A DNA stretch of 64,000 nt, taken from contig JAYOIK010000012.1 of the NCBI GenBank assembly GCA_038118725.1, forward strand, positions 12,034 through 76,033. The letters run 5' to 3'. A program made the translations under genes and the position numbers. This document shows positions 53,395 through 63,061 of the stretch, piece by piece (the stretch's first letter is position 1; each line of letters opens with the position of its first letter). Under the pieces are notes generated by a model that saw only the letters and a list, made by a program, of their open reading frames with translations, was not told where the DNA came from and did no database searches. This DNA comes from JADHLJ01 sp038118725. Lineage in GTDB: Bacteria; Pseudomonadota; Alphaproteobacteria; Thalassobaculales; Thalassobaculaceae.

Positions 53395-53525
53395 CCTCGG
53401 AGTCGAGAAGCGGGGCGAATGCGCGAGGATATTGGCTGAAACTGTCAAGGCCGGGGGTCCGGATGGTCTTGGAAAACGCGGTGAAGACAGGGAAATGTGG
53501 CTAAAAAATCGCGCGGAATCAATGG

Positions 53526-55766
53526 CTACCGCCGCCGCCCACGTCTGAAACCCCGGCCCGAGCCGGCGCCGCCGGCTCGGCGAACGGGCCGTCCGGTGGT
53601 CCCGCCGCTGATATAGTCCACCCTGAGGCGTCCGCTGATCGGGTCGGCCTCGCGCAGCCGGACGGTAAGCGTCTGGCCGAGCTTGATGCTGAAACCGGAA
53701 TGCCGGCCCAGCAGCGCGTGGCTCTTGTCGTCGTGATCGTAATAGTCGTCGGGCAGTTCCTGGACCGGCAGCAGCGCGTCGGCGAGGCCGCCCGCCAGGT
53801 TCACGAAGGCGCCGAAATGCAGCACTCCCGTGACCACCGCCTCGATCTCCTCGCCCACGCGGCGGGCCATGAACATCGCCGAGAACCGGTCGATCGCCGA
53901 GCGTTCCGCCGCCGCCGCGCGGCGCTCGGTCATTGAGATATGCGCGCAGATGTCGGCGAGGTCGCCGGACGCGCCCTGGTCGACGCCGTCGGGGCCAAAG
54001 CCGTGCGCCTCGATCAGCGCGCGATGCACCAGCAGGTCTGAGTAGCGCCGGATCGGCGAGGTGAAATGTGCGTAACGCCGGAGCCCGAGGCCGAAATGGC
54101 CGAGATTGTCGGGGCTGTAGACCGCCTGGCTCTGGCTGCGCAGGACCAGCAGATTGACCGATTGCTGGAAGTCCTGGTCCTTGGCCTGGGCCAGCACCCG
54201 GTTGAACAGTTGCGCCTGGAGTACCTGGCCCTTGGCGAGTTTGATGCCGAAGCCCTCGAGATTGGCGCGAAGTTCCTCGACCTTGTCCGGGTTCGGCGCG
54301 TCATGCACCCGATAGACGCAGGCCCGCTTGCGCCGCTCCAGGGTCTCGGCGGCGGCGACATTGGCCAGCACCATGAATTCCTCGATCAGGCGGTGACTGT
54401 CGAGCCGGGCGCGGGGGCGGATATCGGTGACTTCGCCGGCGTCGTTGATGTGGACTTGCATCTCCGGCATCTCGATATCGAGGGCGCCGCGCGCCTCGCG
54501 AGCGGTCAGCAGCGCGCGATAGGCGCCGTAGAGCGGCTTGGCGAGCGCGGTGAGGGCGGTTTCCTTTCCCTCGCGTTCGGCGGCGTCGATATCGGCCTGG
54601 ATCTCCTCATAGGTCACCCGCGCGGCCGAGCGCATGAGGCCGCGGCGGAACATGTGGGATTTCTTGCGGCCCTTGGCGTCGATGACCATGTCCACCGCGA
54701 GACAGGCCCGATCCTCGTCGGGACGCAGCGAGCACAGCCCGTTCGACAGGGCCTCGGGCAGCATCGGCACCACCCGGTCGGGAAAATAGACCGAGTTGCC
54801 GCGCTTGCGGGCCTCCTTGTCCAGGGCGTCGCCGTCGCGGACGTAATGCGAGACATCGGCGATCGCCACCAGCAGGCGCCAGCCGCCGGGGTTTTCCGGC
54901 GCGGTATCGGCCTCGGCCCAGACCGCGTCGTCGAAGTCGCGGGCATCGGCGCCGTCGATTGTGATCAGCGGGATGTCGCGCATGTCCTCGCGCTTGCCGG
55001 ATGATTTGCCGCCCAGTTGGGCGGGACGCGCGCGTTCGGCCAGCGTGACGGCGGCCTCGGGAAAGCGGTCGGGGATGTCGTTCTCGTGGATGCAGATCAG
55101 GCTGACCGCCTTGGGCGAGCCGTGCGCGCCGATCCGCTCGACCACCCGGGCCCGGCGCGGCCCCATGCGCCGCCCGGGCAGCAGCTCGACGGCGACGATA
55201 TCGCCGACCTTGGCATCACCCGCGTCACCCGTGTCCACATGGGCGTCGTTGTTCTTCTTGCCGTCGCTGGGGATCAGCCGAAAGCCAACCCGCGCGCTTT
55301 CCAGCACCCCGACCACCCGGTTCGCGCCTTTCTCCAGCCGGCGCATGACCGAGCCGCGATAGGTGTCGGCCTTGACATGGGCCAGCCGGGCCAGCACCCG
55401 ATCGCCGACCGCGAAGGACGGCCCGCGCCCGGTATGCGGCAGCAGGATCCGGGCGTCCTCGCCGCCTTGAATGCCGGAAATCGGTCGGGCGACGGCCTCG
55501 GCGTCGTCATCGACCGAGACCACCTCGATCACCCCGACCGGCGGCAGACGCCCAGGGGCCGAGACCTTGCGGCGGCGTCCGGGATCGATCTCGCCGTCCT
55601 TGATCAAGGCGCCGAGAAGCTGCTTCAGTTCGACCCGCGCCGCGCCCTTGACGTTGAAGGCGCGGGCGATCTCCCGGCGCCCGACGGGGCCGGGGCTCTC
55701 TTCGATGAATTGTTGGATCTGCTCCCGGCTGGGGAGCGTGTTCGCCGGGTTTTTCTTGCGCGCCAC
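53526..55766 (-). CDS. rnr: Ribonuclease R
   Basis: 746 aa. Helix-turn-helix-like N-terminus, cold-shock domains, then the RNB catalytic domain with DARDFDDAVWAE near residue 275 holding the magnesium aspartates. An S1 domain lies at about 640-710 (VTGVLHFGAFVNLAGGLADA). The C-terminus is rich in R and G (GGAGSGRGFRRGRRR), as is common for RNase R. It degrades structured RNA from the 3' end. It begins 17 bp after topA. Confidence 0.95.
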   Translation of the reverse strand: MARKKNPANTLPSREQIQQFIEESPGPVGRREIARAFNVKGAARVELKQLLGALIKDGEIDPGRRRKVSAPGRLPPVGVIEVVSVDDDAEAVARPISGIQGGEDARILLPHTGRGPSFAVGDRVLARLAHVKADTYRGSVMRRLEKGANRVVGVLESARVGFRLIPSDGKKNNDAHVDTGDAGDAKVGDIVAVELLPGRRMGPRRARVVERIGAHGSPKAVSLICIHENDIPDRFPEAAVTLAERARPAQLGGKSSGKREDMRDIPLITIDGADARDFDDAVWAEADTAPENPGGWRLLVAIADVSHYVRDGDALDKEARKRGNSVYFPDRVVPMLPEALSNGLCSLRPDEDRACLAVDMVIDAKGRKKSHMFRRGLMRSAARVTYEEIQADIDAAEREGKETALTALAKPLYGAYRALLTAREARGALDIEMPEMQVHINDAGEVTDIRPRARLDSHRLIEEFMVLANVAAAETLERRKRACVYRVHDAPNPDKVEELRANLEGFGIKLAKGQVLQAQLFNRVLAQAKDQDFQQSVNLLVLRSQSQAVYSPDNLGHFGLGLRRYAHFTSPIRRYSDLLVHRALIEAHGFGPDGVDQGASGDLADICAHISMTERRAAAAERSAIDRFSAMFMARRVGEEIEAVVTGVLHFGAFVNLAGGLADALLPVQELPDDYYDHDDKSHALLGRHSGFSIKLGQTLTVRLREADPISGRLRVDYISGGTTGRPVRRAGGAGSGRGFRRGRRR

Positions 55767-55783
55767 CGGGGCCGGTCCCGGAC

Positions 55784-58465
55784 CTAGTCGTTCGAGGCGG
55801 GTTGATCGCCAGTCGTGGCCTTAGGCGTCGTGGTTTTCGCTTTCGCCTTGGCTTTGCTCGCCGGCTTCTTGGCCGTCTTGGTCTTGGTGGTTTTGGCCTT
55901 GGTCTTCGCCGCCGCCTTGCCCTTGGCGGGGCTCTTGCCAGGGTTCTTGCTGGGGCTCTTGGCGGCCTTCGCGGCGATCAATTCCAAGGCCTGTTCAAGC
56001 GTGACCTCGTCCCGCTCCACTCCCTTGGGGAGGGTGGCGCGGACCTTGTTGAGCTGAACATAAGGGCCGTAGCGTCCGCTATGCACGGTCACCGGCTTGC
56101 CGTCGGACTCGCCGATCTGCTTGGCCGGCGGAGTCTTCGCGCGCTTCTCCGCGATCAGGGTGACGGCGCGGTTGAGGCCGATGGTCAGAACGTCGTCATC
56201 CCTGGGGATCGAGGTATAGGACGGCCCGAGCTTGAGATAGGGGCCAAAGCGCCCGAGACCCGCGAGGATCATCTCGCCGGTTTCCGGATAGGGGCCGATC
56301 TCCCTTGGCAGGCTCAACAGCCCGAGCGCGATTTCGAGCGTGATATCCGCCGGCGTCATGCCGCGCGGCAACGAGACCCGCTTGGGCTTGTCGGATTTCT
56401 TCTCGCCCTGCTCGCCGCGCTGAACGTAGTTGCCGTAGGGCCCCTTGCGCAGGCTGACCTCAAGGCCGGTTTCCGGGCACACCCCGAGCACCCTGGGCTC
56501 GTCCAGCCCCTCGGCGCCGTCCTGACCGTCCTCGCCGTTGGGCGCGGCGAATTGGCGGGTGAAGCGGCATTCCGGATAGTTCGAACAGCCGATAAAGGCG
56601 CCGTAGCGGCCGAGCTTCAGATTAAGCCGTCCGTTCGAGCAGCGCGGGCATCCCCTTGTCGACTCGCCGTTCGGCCCGTCCGGGAAGAAATGCGGGCCGA
56701 GTTCCTCGTCCAGTTTGTCGAGAACCTCCGAAACCCGGAGTTCCTTGGTATTGTCGACGGCGCCGATGAAGGCTTTCCAGAAGCGCTCCAGCACCGCCTT
56801 CCATTCCAGTTTGCCCTCGGCGATCCCGTCCAGTTCGGCTTCCAGATCGGCGGTGAAGTTGTACTGAACATAGCGCTCGAAGAAATTCGCCAGGAACGCC
56901 ACCACCAGGCGACCACGATCCTCCGGCGTGAAGCGTTTCTTCTCCAGGCGCACGTAATCGCGGTCCTGGAGTACCTGCATGATGCTGGCATAGGTCGAGG
57001 GCCGGCCGATGCCCAATTCCTCCATCCGCTTGACCAGGCTGGCCTCGGTAAAGCGCGGCGGCGGCTGGGTGAAATGCTGTTCCGGCTTGACCCCATCGCG
57101 GGAGAGCGCCTCTCCCTCCTTCATGGCCGGGAGCAAGCGGTCGTCGCTGGCCTCGCCATCGGCGGCGGGATCGTCGCGATCCTCCTGATAGAGCTTGAGG
57201 AAACCCTCGAAGGCGATGATGGAGCCATTGGCGCGCAGCGCCGTGCGCTTGTCGGCGGCGTTCAGCACGATCGCGGTCTGATCAAGCTCGGCGCTGGCCA
57301 TCTGGCAGGCCACCGCGCGCTTCCAGATAAGGTCGTAAAGCCGGGCCTGGTCGCGGTCGAGATATTGGCTCATTTCCTTCGGCGCGCGGGCGGCGTCGGT
57401 GGGGCGCACGGCCTCGTGGGCTTCCTGGGCGTTCTTGGCGCGGGTCTTGTACTCGCGCGGCGCCTGGGGGAGGAAGCGCGGCCCGAACGAGCCTTGGATC
57501 ACATCGCGGATCGAGGCGACGGATTCCTGGCTCATCTGCACGCCGTCGGTCCGCATATAGGTGATCAGACCGACGGTCTCGCCGCCGATATCGATGCCTT
57601 CATAGAGTTTCTGCGCGATCTGCATGGTGCGCGACGCGCTCATGCCGAGCTTGCGCGAGGCTTCCTGTTGCAGGGTCGAGGTGGTGAAGGGGGGCTGCGG
57701 ATTACGGCGCACCCGCTTGCGCTCGATTGAGCCGACCGCGTAGCTGGTGTCCTCGATAAGCGCCGCGGCGTGCTTGGCGTCGGCCTCGGTCGGAAGGCCG
57801 AACTTGTCCAGTCGCTTGCCGTCCACATGGGTCAGCCGTGCGACGAAGGGGTTCTTCTCCGCCGTCCGGAGCGCGACATCGATGGTCCAGAATTCCTCGG
57901 CCTTGAAGACTTCGATCTCGGCCTCGCGTTCGCAGATCAGGCGCAGCGCCACCGATTGCACCCGCCCCGCCGAGCGCGAGCCCGGCAGCTTGCGCCACAA
58001 CACCGGCGAGAGATTGAAGCCGACCAGGTAATCCAGCGCCCGGCGCGCGAAATAGGCATCGACCAGGGTCTGATCAAGCTCGCGCGGATTGGCCATGGCG
58101 TCGAGCACGGCCGACTTGGTGATCTCGTGGAACACCACCCGCTGCACGCCCTTGCCCTTGAGCGCCTTTTGCTCTTCCAGCACGTTCTGGACATGCCAGG
58201 AAATCGCCTCGCCCTCGCGGTCCGGGTCGGTGGCCAGGATCAGCTGATCGGCGCGGCCGAGGGCGCTCTTGATCTCCTTGATCTGCTTTTCCGAGCGCGG
58301 GTCGGACTGCCAGGACATGGCGAAACCCTCGTCCGGGCGCACCGAGCCGTCCTTGGCCGGGAGGTCGCGAATATGGCCGTAGCTGGCGAGGACGGTATAG
58401 TCGCTCCCCAGGTACTTATTGATGGTCTTCGCCTTGGCGGGCGATTCGACGACGACGAGTTTCAT
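55784..58465 (-). CDS. topA: DNA topoisomerase I
   Basis: 893 aa. The Toprim domain opens with KLVVVESPAKAKTINKYLGS, and ATDPDREGEAI carries the metal acids. The active-site tyrosine is in VGLITYMRTDGVQ near residue 302. One complete zinc-ribbon-like motif, CPRCSNGRLNLKLGRYG with GCSNYPEC, is near 603-630, followed by further topoisomerase repeats. The last 65 residues are a Lys/Ala/Thr-rich tail (AKGKAAAKTKAKTTKTKTAK in part), like histone H1, that should bind DNA. The enzyme relaxes negative supercoils. It lies between dprA and rnr in one run. Confidence 0.96.
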   Translation of the reverse strand: MKLVVVESPAKAKTINKYLGSDYTVLASYGHIRDLPAKDGSVRPDEGFAMSWQSDPRSEKQIKEIKSALGRADQLILATDPDREGEAISWHVQNVLEEQKALKGKGVQRVVFHEITKSAVLDAMANPRELDQTLVDAYFARRALDYLVGFNLSPVLWRKLPGSRSAGRVQSVALRLICEREAEIEVFKAEEFWTIDVALRTAEKNPFVARLTHVDGKRLDKFGLPTEADAKHAAALIEDTSYAVGSIERKRVRRNPQPPFTTSTLQQEASRKLGMSASRTMQIAQKLYEGIDIGGETVGLITYMRTDGVQMSQESVASIRDVIQGSFGPRFLPQAPREYKTRAKNAQEAHEAVRPTDAARAPKEMSQYLDRDQARLYDLIWKRAVACQMASAELDQTAIVLNAADKRTALRANGSIIAFEGFLKLYQEDRDDPAADGEASDDRLLPAMKEGEALSRDGVKPEQHFTQPPPRFTEASLVKRMEELGIGRPSTYASIMQVLQDRDYVRLEKKRFTPEDRGRLVVAFLANFFERYVQYNFTADLEAELDGIAEGKLEWKAVLERFWKAFIGAVDNTKELRVSEVLDKLDEELGPHFFPDGPNGESTRGCPRCSNGRLNLKLGRYGAFIGCSNYPECRFTRQFAAPNGEDGQDGAEGLDEPRVLGVCPETGLEVSLRKGPYGNYVQRGEQGEKKSDKPKRVSLPRGMTPADITLEIALGLLSLPREIGPYPETGEMILAGLGRFGPYLKLGPSYTSIPRDDDVLTIGLNRAVTLIAEKRAKTPPAKQIGESDGKPVTVHSGRYGPYVQLNKVRATLPKGVERDEVTLEQALELIAAKAAKSPSKNPGKSPAKGKAAAKTKAKTTKTKTAKKPASKAKAKAKTTTPKATTGDQPASND

Positions 58466-58541
58466 GCGAGTCCCAAAAATGCTCCGACGTTTACCGTCCG
58501 AGACGTATCGCGGTGCCTAGGATCGCACGCCCTTGAAATTC

Positions 58542-59642
58542 TTATCGAATTCGGCGCGAGACCCTGTTCCCAGGGTGCCGTTCAACCTGTCCCGCGAGTT
58601 CGGCCTCCAATAGAATGGTGATTACGATGGACGGGGACAATTGGCACTCGCGAATGAATTCGTCAACCGGCACGGCGCTCGGGCCGAGCATTTCCAGCAC
58701 CGCGTCGCGCTGTTTCAGGGTCACTTCGACAGGCTGGAACGGCGCTGGTGGCGCGCGATAATCGTCGCTCGGGGCCTCCTCGATCCGGGTTTCGCGCAGG
58801 GCCGAGATGACGTCCTCGGCGCTCTCGGCCCAGTTGGCGCCGTCGCGCAGCAATTGATTGGTGCCGGCGGCCCTCGGGTCCAGCGGAGAGCCAGGCACCG
58901 CGAATACCTCTCGCCCCTGTTCCAGGGCGCAGCGTGCTGTGATCAGCGAGCCGGAGTTCCTCGACGCCTCGATCACCACCAGGCCGAGGGACAGCCCGGC
59001 GATGATCCGGTTGCGCGAGGGGAAATGCCGGGCCTGCGGCTTGGTGCCGATCCGCATCTCGCCGATGATCAGTCCCTCGGCGGCGATCTGGGCGTAGAGT
59101 TCGGCGTTTTCCGGCGGATAGACCGAGTCGACGCCGCCGGCGACCACGGCGATGGTGCCGGTCTCCAGTGATCCGGCATGGGCGGCGGCGTCGATCCCGC
59201 GCGCCAGACCCGAAACGATCACATGCCCCGCCGCGCCGATTTCGCGGGCGAGCGAGCGGGTGAAGGAGCGCGCGTTTGCCGAGGCGTTGCGGGCGCCGAC
59301 CACGCCCACCGTGCGTTTCTTCATCAGATGCGGATTGCCGATCGCCGAGAAGACCGGCGGCGCGTCCTCGATCGCCGTCAATTGGGGCGGATGGGCGTCG
59401 TCTCCGAAAATAACAAGTTCCGCCCCGGCGCGGGCGTTATCCTCGATCTCCAGGATCGCCGCGTCGCGTGGACAGAGCTTGAGCGCCCGTCCCCGACCGC
59501 CGCGCCGGGCGAGGCCGGGCAGGGCGTCCAGGGCGGCGCCGGCGCTCCCGAACTTTTCCATCAGGTGCCGAAACGTGATCGGCCCGACATTCTCCGTCCG
59601 GATCAGCCGCAACCGATCCACCCGCTCCCGCTCCGCCGTCAT
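58542..59642 (-). CDS. dprA: DNA-processing protein DprA
   Basis: 366 aa from the ATG at 59642, which has AAGGGA nine bases upstream; a GTG at 59681 has no site. The Rossmann-like DprA domain shows GVVGARNASANARSFT, VSGLARGIDAAAHAGSL, FPSRNRIIAGLS and SGSLITARCALEQGREVFAVPG. A winged-helix-like end (LKQRDAVLEMLGPSAVPVDE) follows. DprA protects incoming single-stranded DNA and loads RecA in natural transformation. Confidence 0.95.
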   Translation of the reverse strand: MTAERERVDRLRLIRTENVGPITFRHLMEKFGSAGAALDALPGLARRGGRGRALKLCPRDAAILEIEDNARAGAELVIFGDDAHPPQLTAIEDAPPVFSAIGNPHLMKKRTVGVVGARNASANARSFTRSLAREIGAAGHVIVSGLARGIDAAAHAGSLETGTIAVVAGGVDSVYPPENAELYAQIAAEGLIIGEMRIGTKPQARHFPSRNRIIAGLSLGLVVIEASRNSGSLITARCALEQGREVFAVPGSPLDPRAAGTNQLLRDGANWAESAEDVISALRETRIEEAPSDDYRAPPAPFQPVEVTLKQRDAVLEMLGPSAVPVDEFIRECQLSPSIVITILLEAELAGQVERHPGNRVSRRIR

Positions 59643-60178
59643 CCCGTTGTTCCCTTGTCCGTTGCCGCCGATGGTGTTCACCGGCTTTCACGGGGGTTAT
59701 GGACGGTGGTGAGGGGTTTTTTGGTGGGGGGGATGACGAAGATACTGAGACGCGGCAACCGTTATGAGGTCCCCGCTTGCGCGAGGACGACGGAGATAGG
59801 TTCGCGTTTTAAAACCAGCGCCGTCGCTCCAGCGAAAGCTGGGGCTCAAATCCTCTTGCCAAAAGCCCAGGCTTGTCCCCGGCGCGACGGAGAGAACAGG
59901 CGCGCGGCGGATAGGCGTTGGATCCCGGAAAACCGGGCTTTCTCGTCGTCCTCGCGCAAGCGGGGACCTCCCGGTGGTTGACTTGGCCTCCGCCATCTCC
60001 GTCTCTCAGCGGCCCCCGCGTCCGCGAGGGCGACGGCCGCGGGAATGGCGGTTCGAGAAATCAAGTCCGAGACGGCGGCCAGGGAACAAAAAACAGGCAA
60101 TATGGGTGTCTTTCGCGGTACGCCTGGATTTTTCCCGGACAGCAATGAGCTTTCGCGAGGACGACGGGGATCGGGCAT
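59643..60178. repeat. Repeat-rich intergenic region with 26-bp perfect inverted repeat
   Basis: No gene is seen in this gap of about 540 bp. It has GAGGTCCCCGCTTGCGCGAG plus GACGAC (59766-59791) and its exact reverse complement at 59945-59970. Nested inside at 59821-59890 is a pair CCGTCGCTCCAGCG/CGCGACGG that resembles a diverged family A element. More C+G-rich hairpins follow up to 60060. Confidence 0.75.
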
Positions 60179-60340
60179 CTATGCGCCGGGCTTACCTTGG
60201 TCCTCGGACGAACTGGACGCCGTGTCCTCTTTTCGAGCCCGCCGGGCCTCCCGGATCCGGGTGAACAGCGCGATGGCGCCGATGACGATGATGCCGAAAA
60301 CCAGAAACAGCGATAGCCCGCCTTCTTGATCCTGCTCCAT
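60179..60340 (-). CDS. Small single-pass membrane protein
   Basis: 53 aa from the ATG at 60340, which has GGAGAGAGG directly upstream. One transmembrane helix (LSLFLVFGIIVIGAIALFT, about residues 9-27) is followed by a basic stretch, RIREARRARKED, and a serine/acidic tail. The charge rule places the C-terminus in the cytoplasm. I do not recognise a family. A longer frame to 60382 exists but lacks a ribosome site. It is divergent from the gene at 60472. Confidence 0.65.
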   Translation of the reverse strand: MEQDQEGGLSLFLVFGIIVIGAIALFTRIREARRARKEDTASSSSEDQGKPGA

Positions 60341-60471
60341 ACCTCTCTCCGCCCGTCGCCGCGTGATGGGGGATGCTACCACGCAGGTGATGGATTCCCA
60401 GCGCCTCTGCCCTGGCTCCGATAAGCCGGTGTAGGCTGGATCGAAATCTGGCCAGGGGAGCGCGAGGCGGC

Positions 60472-60996
60472 ATGATTTATATGGTGGAAATGGACCTGAT
60501 CGACCGGTCCCTGCGGGTCGAGTGGGATGCCTGGTATCTGGCCCATACCAAGATGCTGCTGGGCATGCCGGGGTTTCACGCGACCCAGCGCTTTGAATGC
60601 CTGCACGAGGCGCCGGCGCCCTTCGCGGCGCTGCACCACGTGGACGGCCCGGGGTTTTTCGAGAGCGAGCCCTATCGCAATCAGGCGGGGCCGGCGGGGA
60701 CCGGAGAGTGGCGAACCCGGCACGCGAATTGGAGCCGCAACCTGTTCGCCGATGTCGACGCCACGCCGGAAGTGCCGCTGGGGGGCGGCCTGCTGGTGGT
60801 CGAGGCGGCGGGCGAGGCCGGTGTTCCGGACGGTCTCGAGGTGACCTGGATGACCGCGATCGGTCTCGACAAGGATGTGGAGCGGCGCGGTCTCGTGGTG
60901 ACCGAGGATCTGGAGACCCTTCGCCCGCTGGTCGGCGCCGAGGGCATGCGAGTGATGAAGCCGATCATTCCCAGGCTCACCAAGGAGGATTTGTAG
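60472..60996 (+). CDS. Uncharacterised 174-aa protein in SDR cluster
   Basis: 174 aa. No family is recognised with certainty. The N-terminal part YMVEMDLIDRSLRVEWDAWY, then HTKMLLGMPGFHATQRFEC, looks like a dimeric alpha/beta-barrel (EthD-like) domain, and a second similar half may begin near residue 105 (LLVVEAAGEAGVPDG). There is no signal peptide or membrane segment. The gene ends one base before the SDR gene, with AAGGAGG serving it, so they form an operon with the alcohol dehydrogenase gene. A small-molecule binding or isomerase role is plausible but unproved. Confidence 0.8.
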   Translation: MIYMVEMDLIDRSLRVEWDAWYLAHTKMLLGMPGFHATQRFECLHEAPAPFAALHHVDGPGFFESEPYRNQAGPAGTGEWRTRHANWSRNLFADVDATPEVPLGGGLLVVEAAGEAGVPDGLEVTWMTAIGLDKDVERRGLVVTEDLETLRPLVGAEGMRVMKPIIPRLTKEDL

Positions 60997-60997
60997 C

Positions 60998-61768
60998 ATG
61001 CGGCTGGCCGGCAGGGTCGCGATCGTCACCGGGGCCGCGGGCGGCATCGGCGAGGCGGTCGCGCATATGTTCTCCGAGAACGGCGCGACCATCCTGGCCG
61101 CCGATCTGAACGGTGACGGCGTCGCCGAGACCGCCGAGGCGATCAACGCCAAGGGCGGCACCGCGTCGTCGATGCAAGTGGATGTCAGCGACCCCGACGC
61201 CGCGACGGCGCTGGTGGCCGAGGCGATCAGCCGGCACGGCGTACTCGACATCCTGGCTAATGTCGCGGGGGTCGGGCATTTCGGCCATTTCAATGAGACC
61301 TCGCCCGAGGAATTTGATCGGGTGATGCGGATCAACGTTAACGGCACCTTTTACTGCGCTCAGGCGGCGGCGCGCGAGATGGTCAAGCGCGGCTATGGCC
61401 GGATCATCAATGTCGCCTCGATCGCCGGAGAGCGGGCCGGAGAGCATCGCCCGGCCTACGGTACCTCCAAGGCGGCGGTGATCGGCTTGACCCGGCAGGG
61501 CGCGCGCGATCTCGGCGCCAGCGGGATCACGGTGAACGCCATCGCGCCGGGGCCGGTGGACACGCCCTTGACCCTCAAGGTGCATACCGACAACACCCGC
61601 AAGAACTATCTCAAGGTGATTCCCGCCGGGCGCTATGGCACGGTGGAGGAGATGGCCGACGCGGCGCTGTTCCTGGCGGGCGAGGCGGCGGGCTATGTGA
61701 ACGGCCATATTCTTTTCGTGGATGGCGGCTATGTTTCCGCCGGTGTCGCCGAGGCCTCGGCGGATTGA
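60998..61768 (+). CDS. Short-chain dehydrogenase/reductase
   Basis: 256 aa, classical SDR. TGAAGGIGEAVA is the nucleotide-binding glycine motif, AADLNGD suggests NAD preference through the aspartate, and NVASIAGER with YGTSKAAV (Y-x-x-x-K) gives the catalytic serine, tyrosine and lysine. It oxidises or reduces an alcohol/ketone pair. It starts one base after the unknown gene's stop, so the two are expressed together. Confidence 0.9.
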   Translation: MRLAGRVAIVTGAAGGIGEAVAHMFSENGATILAADLNGDGVAETAEAINAKGGTASSMQVDVSDPDAATALVAEAISRHGVLDILANVAGVGHFGHFNETSPEEFDRVMRINVNGTFYCAQAAAREMVKRGYGRIINVASIAGERAGEHRPAYGTSKAAVIGLTRQGARDLGASGITVNAIAPGPVDTPLTLKVHTDNTRKNYLKVIPAGRYGTVEEMADAALFLAGEAAGYVNGHILFVDGGYVSAGVAEASAD

Positions 61769-61806
61769 GTATTGACGGGCCAGGGAACGAGTAAGGGAGA
61801 CGGGTG

Positions 61807-62979
61807 ATGGTACAGACCGGACGGGTGGCCTTCGGGGCCATGGACGCGGTGAGCTTCGGCACGCCGATGGAAGAGGCCGTCGCGGCGGAGGTCGCGCGGC
61901 TCGGCGCCGAGCGGGTGTTCCTGATGGTCAGCGGCACCCTCAACCGCGAGACCGACGAGATCGCCAAGCTGCGCCGCGCGCTCGGCAACAAGGTGGTCGG
62001 CGAATTCGACAAGATGGCGCCTCACACCCCGCGCGGCGACGTCATCGCGGCCACGCGGGCGGCGCGCGAGGCCAAGGCGGATCTGATCGTCACCTTCGGC
62101 GGCGGCTCGATCACCGACGGCGCCAAGGCGGTCTCCATGTGTCTCGCCAACGATATCGACAGCCCCGAGGCGATGGACATGCTGCGCTCGGTCGTCAACC
62201 CGGATGGCTCGGTCACGCCGCCCGAGATCGCCGCGCCGAGCGTGCATCAGATCACCATCCCGACGACCCTGTCGGGCGGCGAGTTCAGCGCGATTTCCGG
62301 CGTCACCGACGAGCGCACCCATGTGAAGGAGCTGTTCCGCCATCCCGGGATCATGCCCAAGGCGGTGATCCTCGACCCGGCGCCGACCGTGCACACGCCG
62401 GAATGGCTGTTTCTGTCGACCGGGATCCGCGCGGTGGATCACTGTGTCGAGGGGGTCTGCTCGAACGAGGCGCATCCCTATGGCGACGCCCAGGCGCTGA
62501 AGGGCCTGTCGCTGCTGACCAGCGGACTGCGGCGGGTGAAGGATAATCCCGACGACATCGACGCCCGGCTGGATTGTCAGATGGGAACCTGGATGTCGAT
62601 GGCGCCGCTGGCCAGCGGCGTGCCGATGGGGGCGAGCCACGGGATCGGCTATGTCCTGGGCGCGGTCCACGACATCCCGCACGGCCATACCTCCTGCATC
62701 ATGCTGCCCTACGTGATGCGCTGGAACAAATCGGTCAACGCCACGCGTCAGGAACTCGTCGCCGCCGCCATGGGAAGTCCCGGAGAGGACGCCGGCGACC
62801 TGCTGGACGCGTTCATCGCCGGACTGGAGATGCCGCGTAGTCTCGGCGCGGTGGAGATCGGTCCCGAGCATTTCCCGCGCATCGCCGAGCAGTCGATGGG
62901 AACCCCCTGGATCCCCCGCAACCCGCGCAAGATCAACGGTCCGGCGGAAGTGATGGAGATCCTGGAGCTGGCGAAATAG
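61807..62979 (+). CDS. Iron-containing alcohol dehydrogenase (maleylacetate reductase-like)
   Basis: 390 aa from the ATG at 61807, with GGGAG seven bases upstream. FGGGSITDGAKAVSM is the nucleotide phosphate loop. Metal ligands fit DHCVEGVCSN, ASHGIGYVLGAVHDIPHGHT and its histidines. The group includes maleylacetate reductases used in aromatic breakdown. It lies 38 bp after the SDR gene and likely shares its operon; the pathway is unknown. Confidence 0.88.
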   Translation: MVQTGRVAFGAMDAVSFGTPMEEAVAAEVARLGAERVFLMVSGTLNRETDEIAKLRRALGNKVVGEFDKMAPHTPRGDVIAATRAAREAKADLIVTFGGGSITDGAKAVSMCLANDIDSPEAMDMLRSVVNPDGSVTPPEIAAPSVHQITIPTTLSGGEFSAISGVTDERTHVKELFRHPGIMPKAVILDPAPTVHTPEWLFLSTGIRAVDHCVEGVCSNEAHPYGDAQALKGLSLLTSGLRRVKDNPDDIDARLDCQMGTWMSMAPLASGVPMGASHGIGYVLGAVHDIPHGHTSCIMLPYVMRWNKSVNATRQELVAAAMGSPGEDAGDLLDAFIAGLEMPRSLGAVEIGPEHFPRIAEQSMGTPWIPRNPRKINGPAEVMEILELAK

Positions 62980-63061
62980 CACCGGGGCCCGGCGGAGCGA
63001 GCGATTGATCTCCGCGGGCGGCTTGATCAAAAATGGGATAACCTGTTGAGGGAGGGTAGCC

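Noticed and set aside
51778..53439. 553-codon open frame on the plus strand
   Set aside because: Antisense to the S41 protease, which has a signal peptide, PDZ and active-site motifs.
53443..53448. TTGACA as a promoter -35 box before the S41 protease gene
   Set aside because: No acceptable -10 hexamer at 16-18 bases, so not reported as a feature.
55802..57730. 642-codon open frame on the plus strand
   Set aside because: Antisense to topA, whose motifs are complete.
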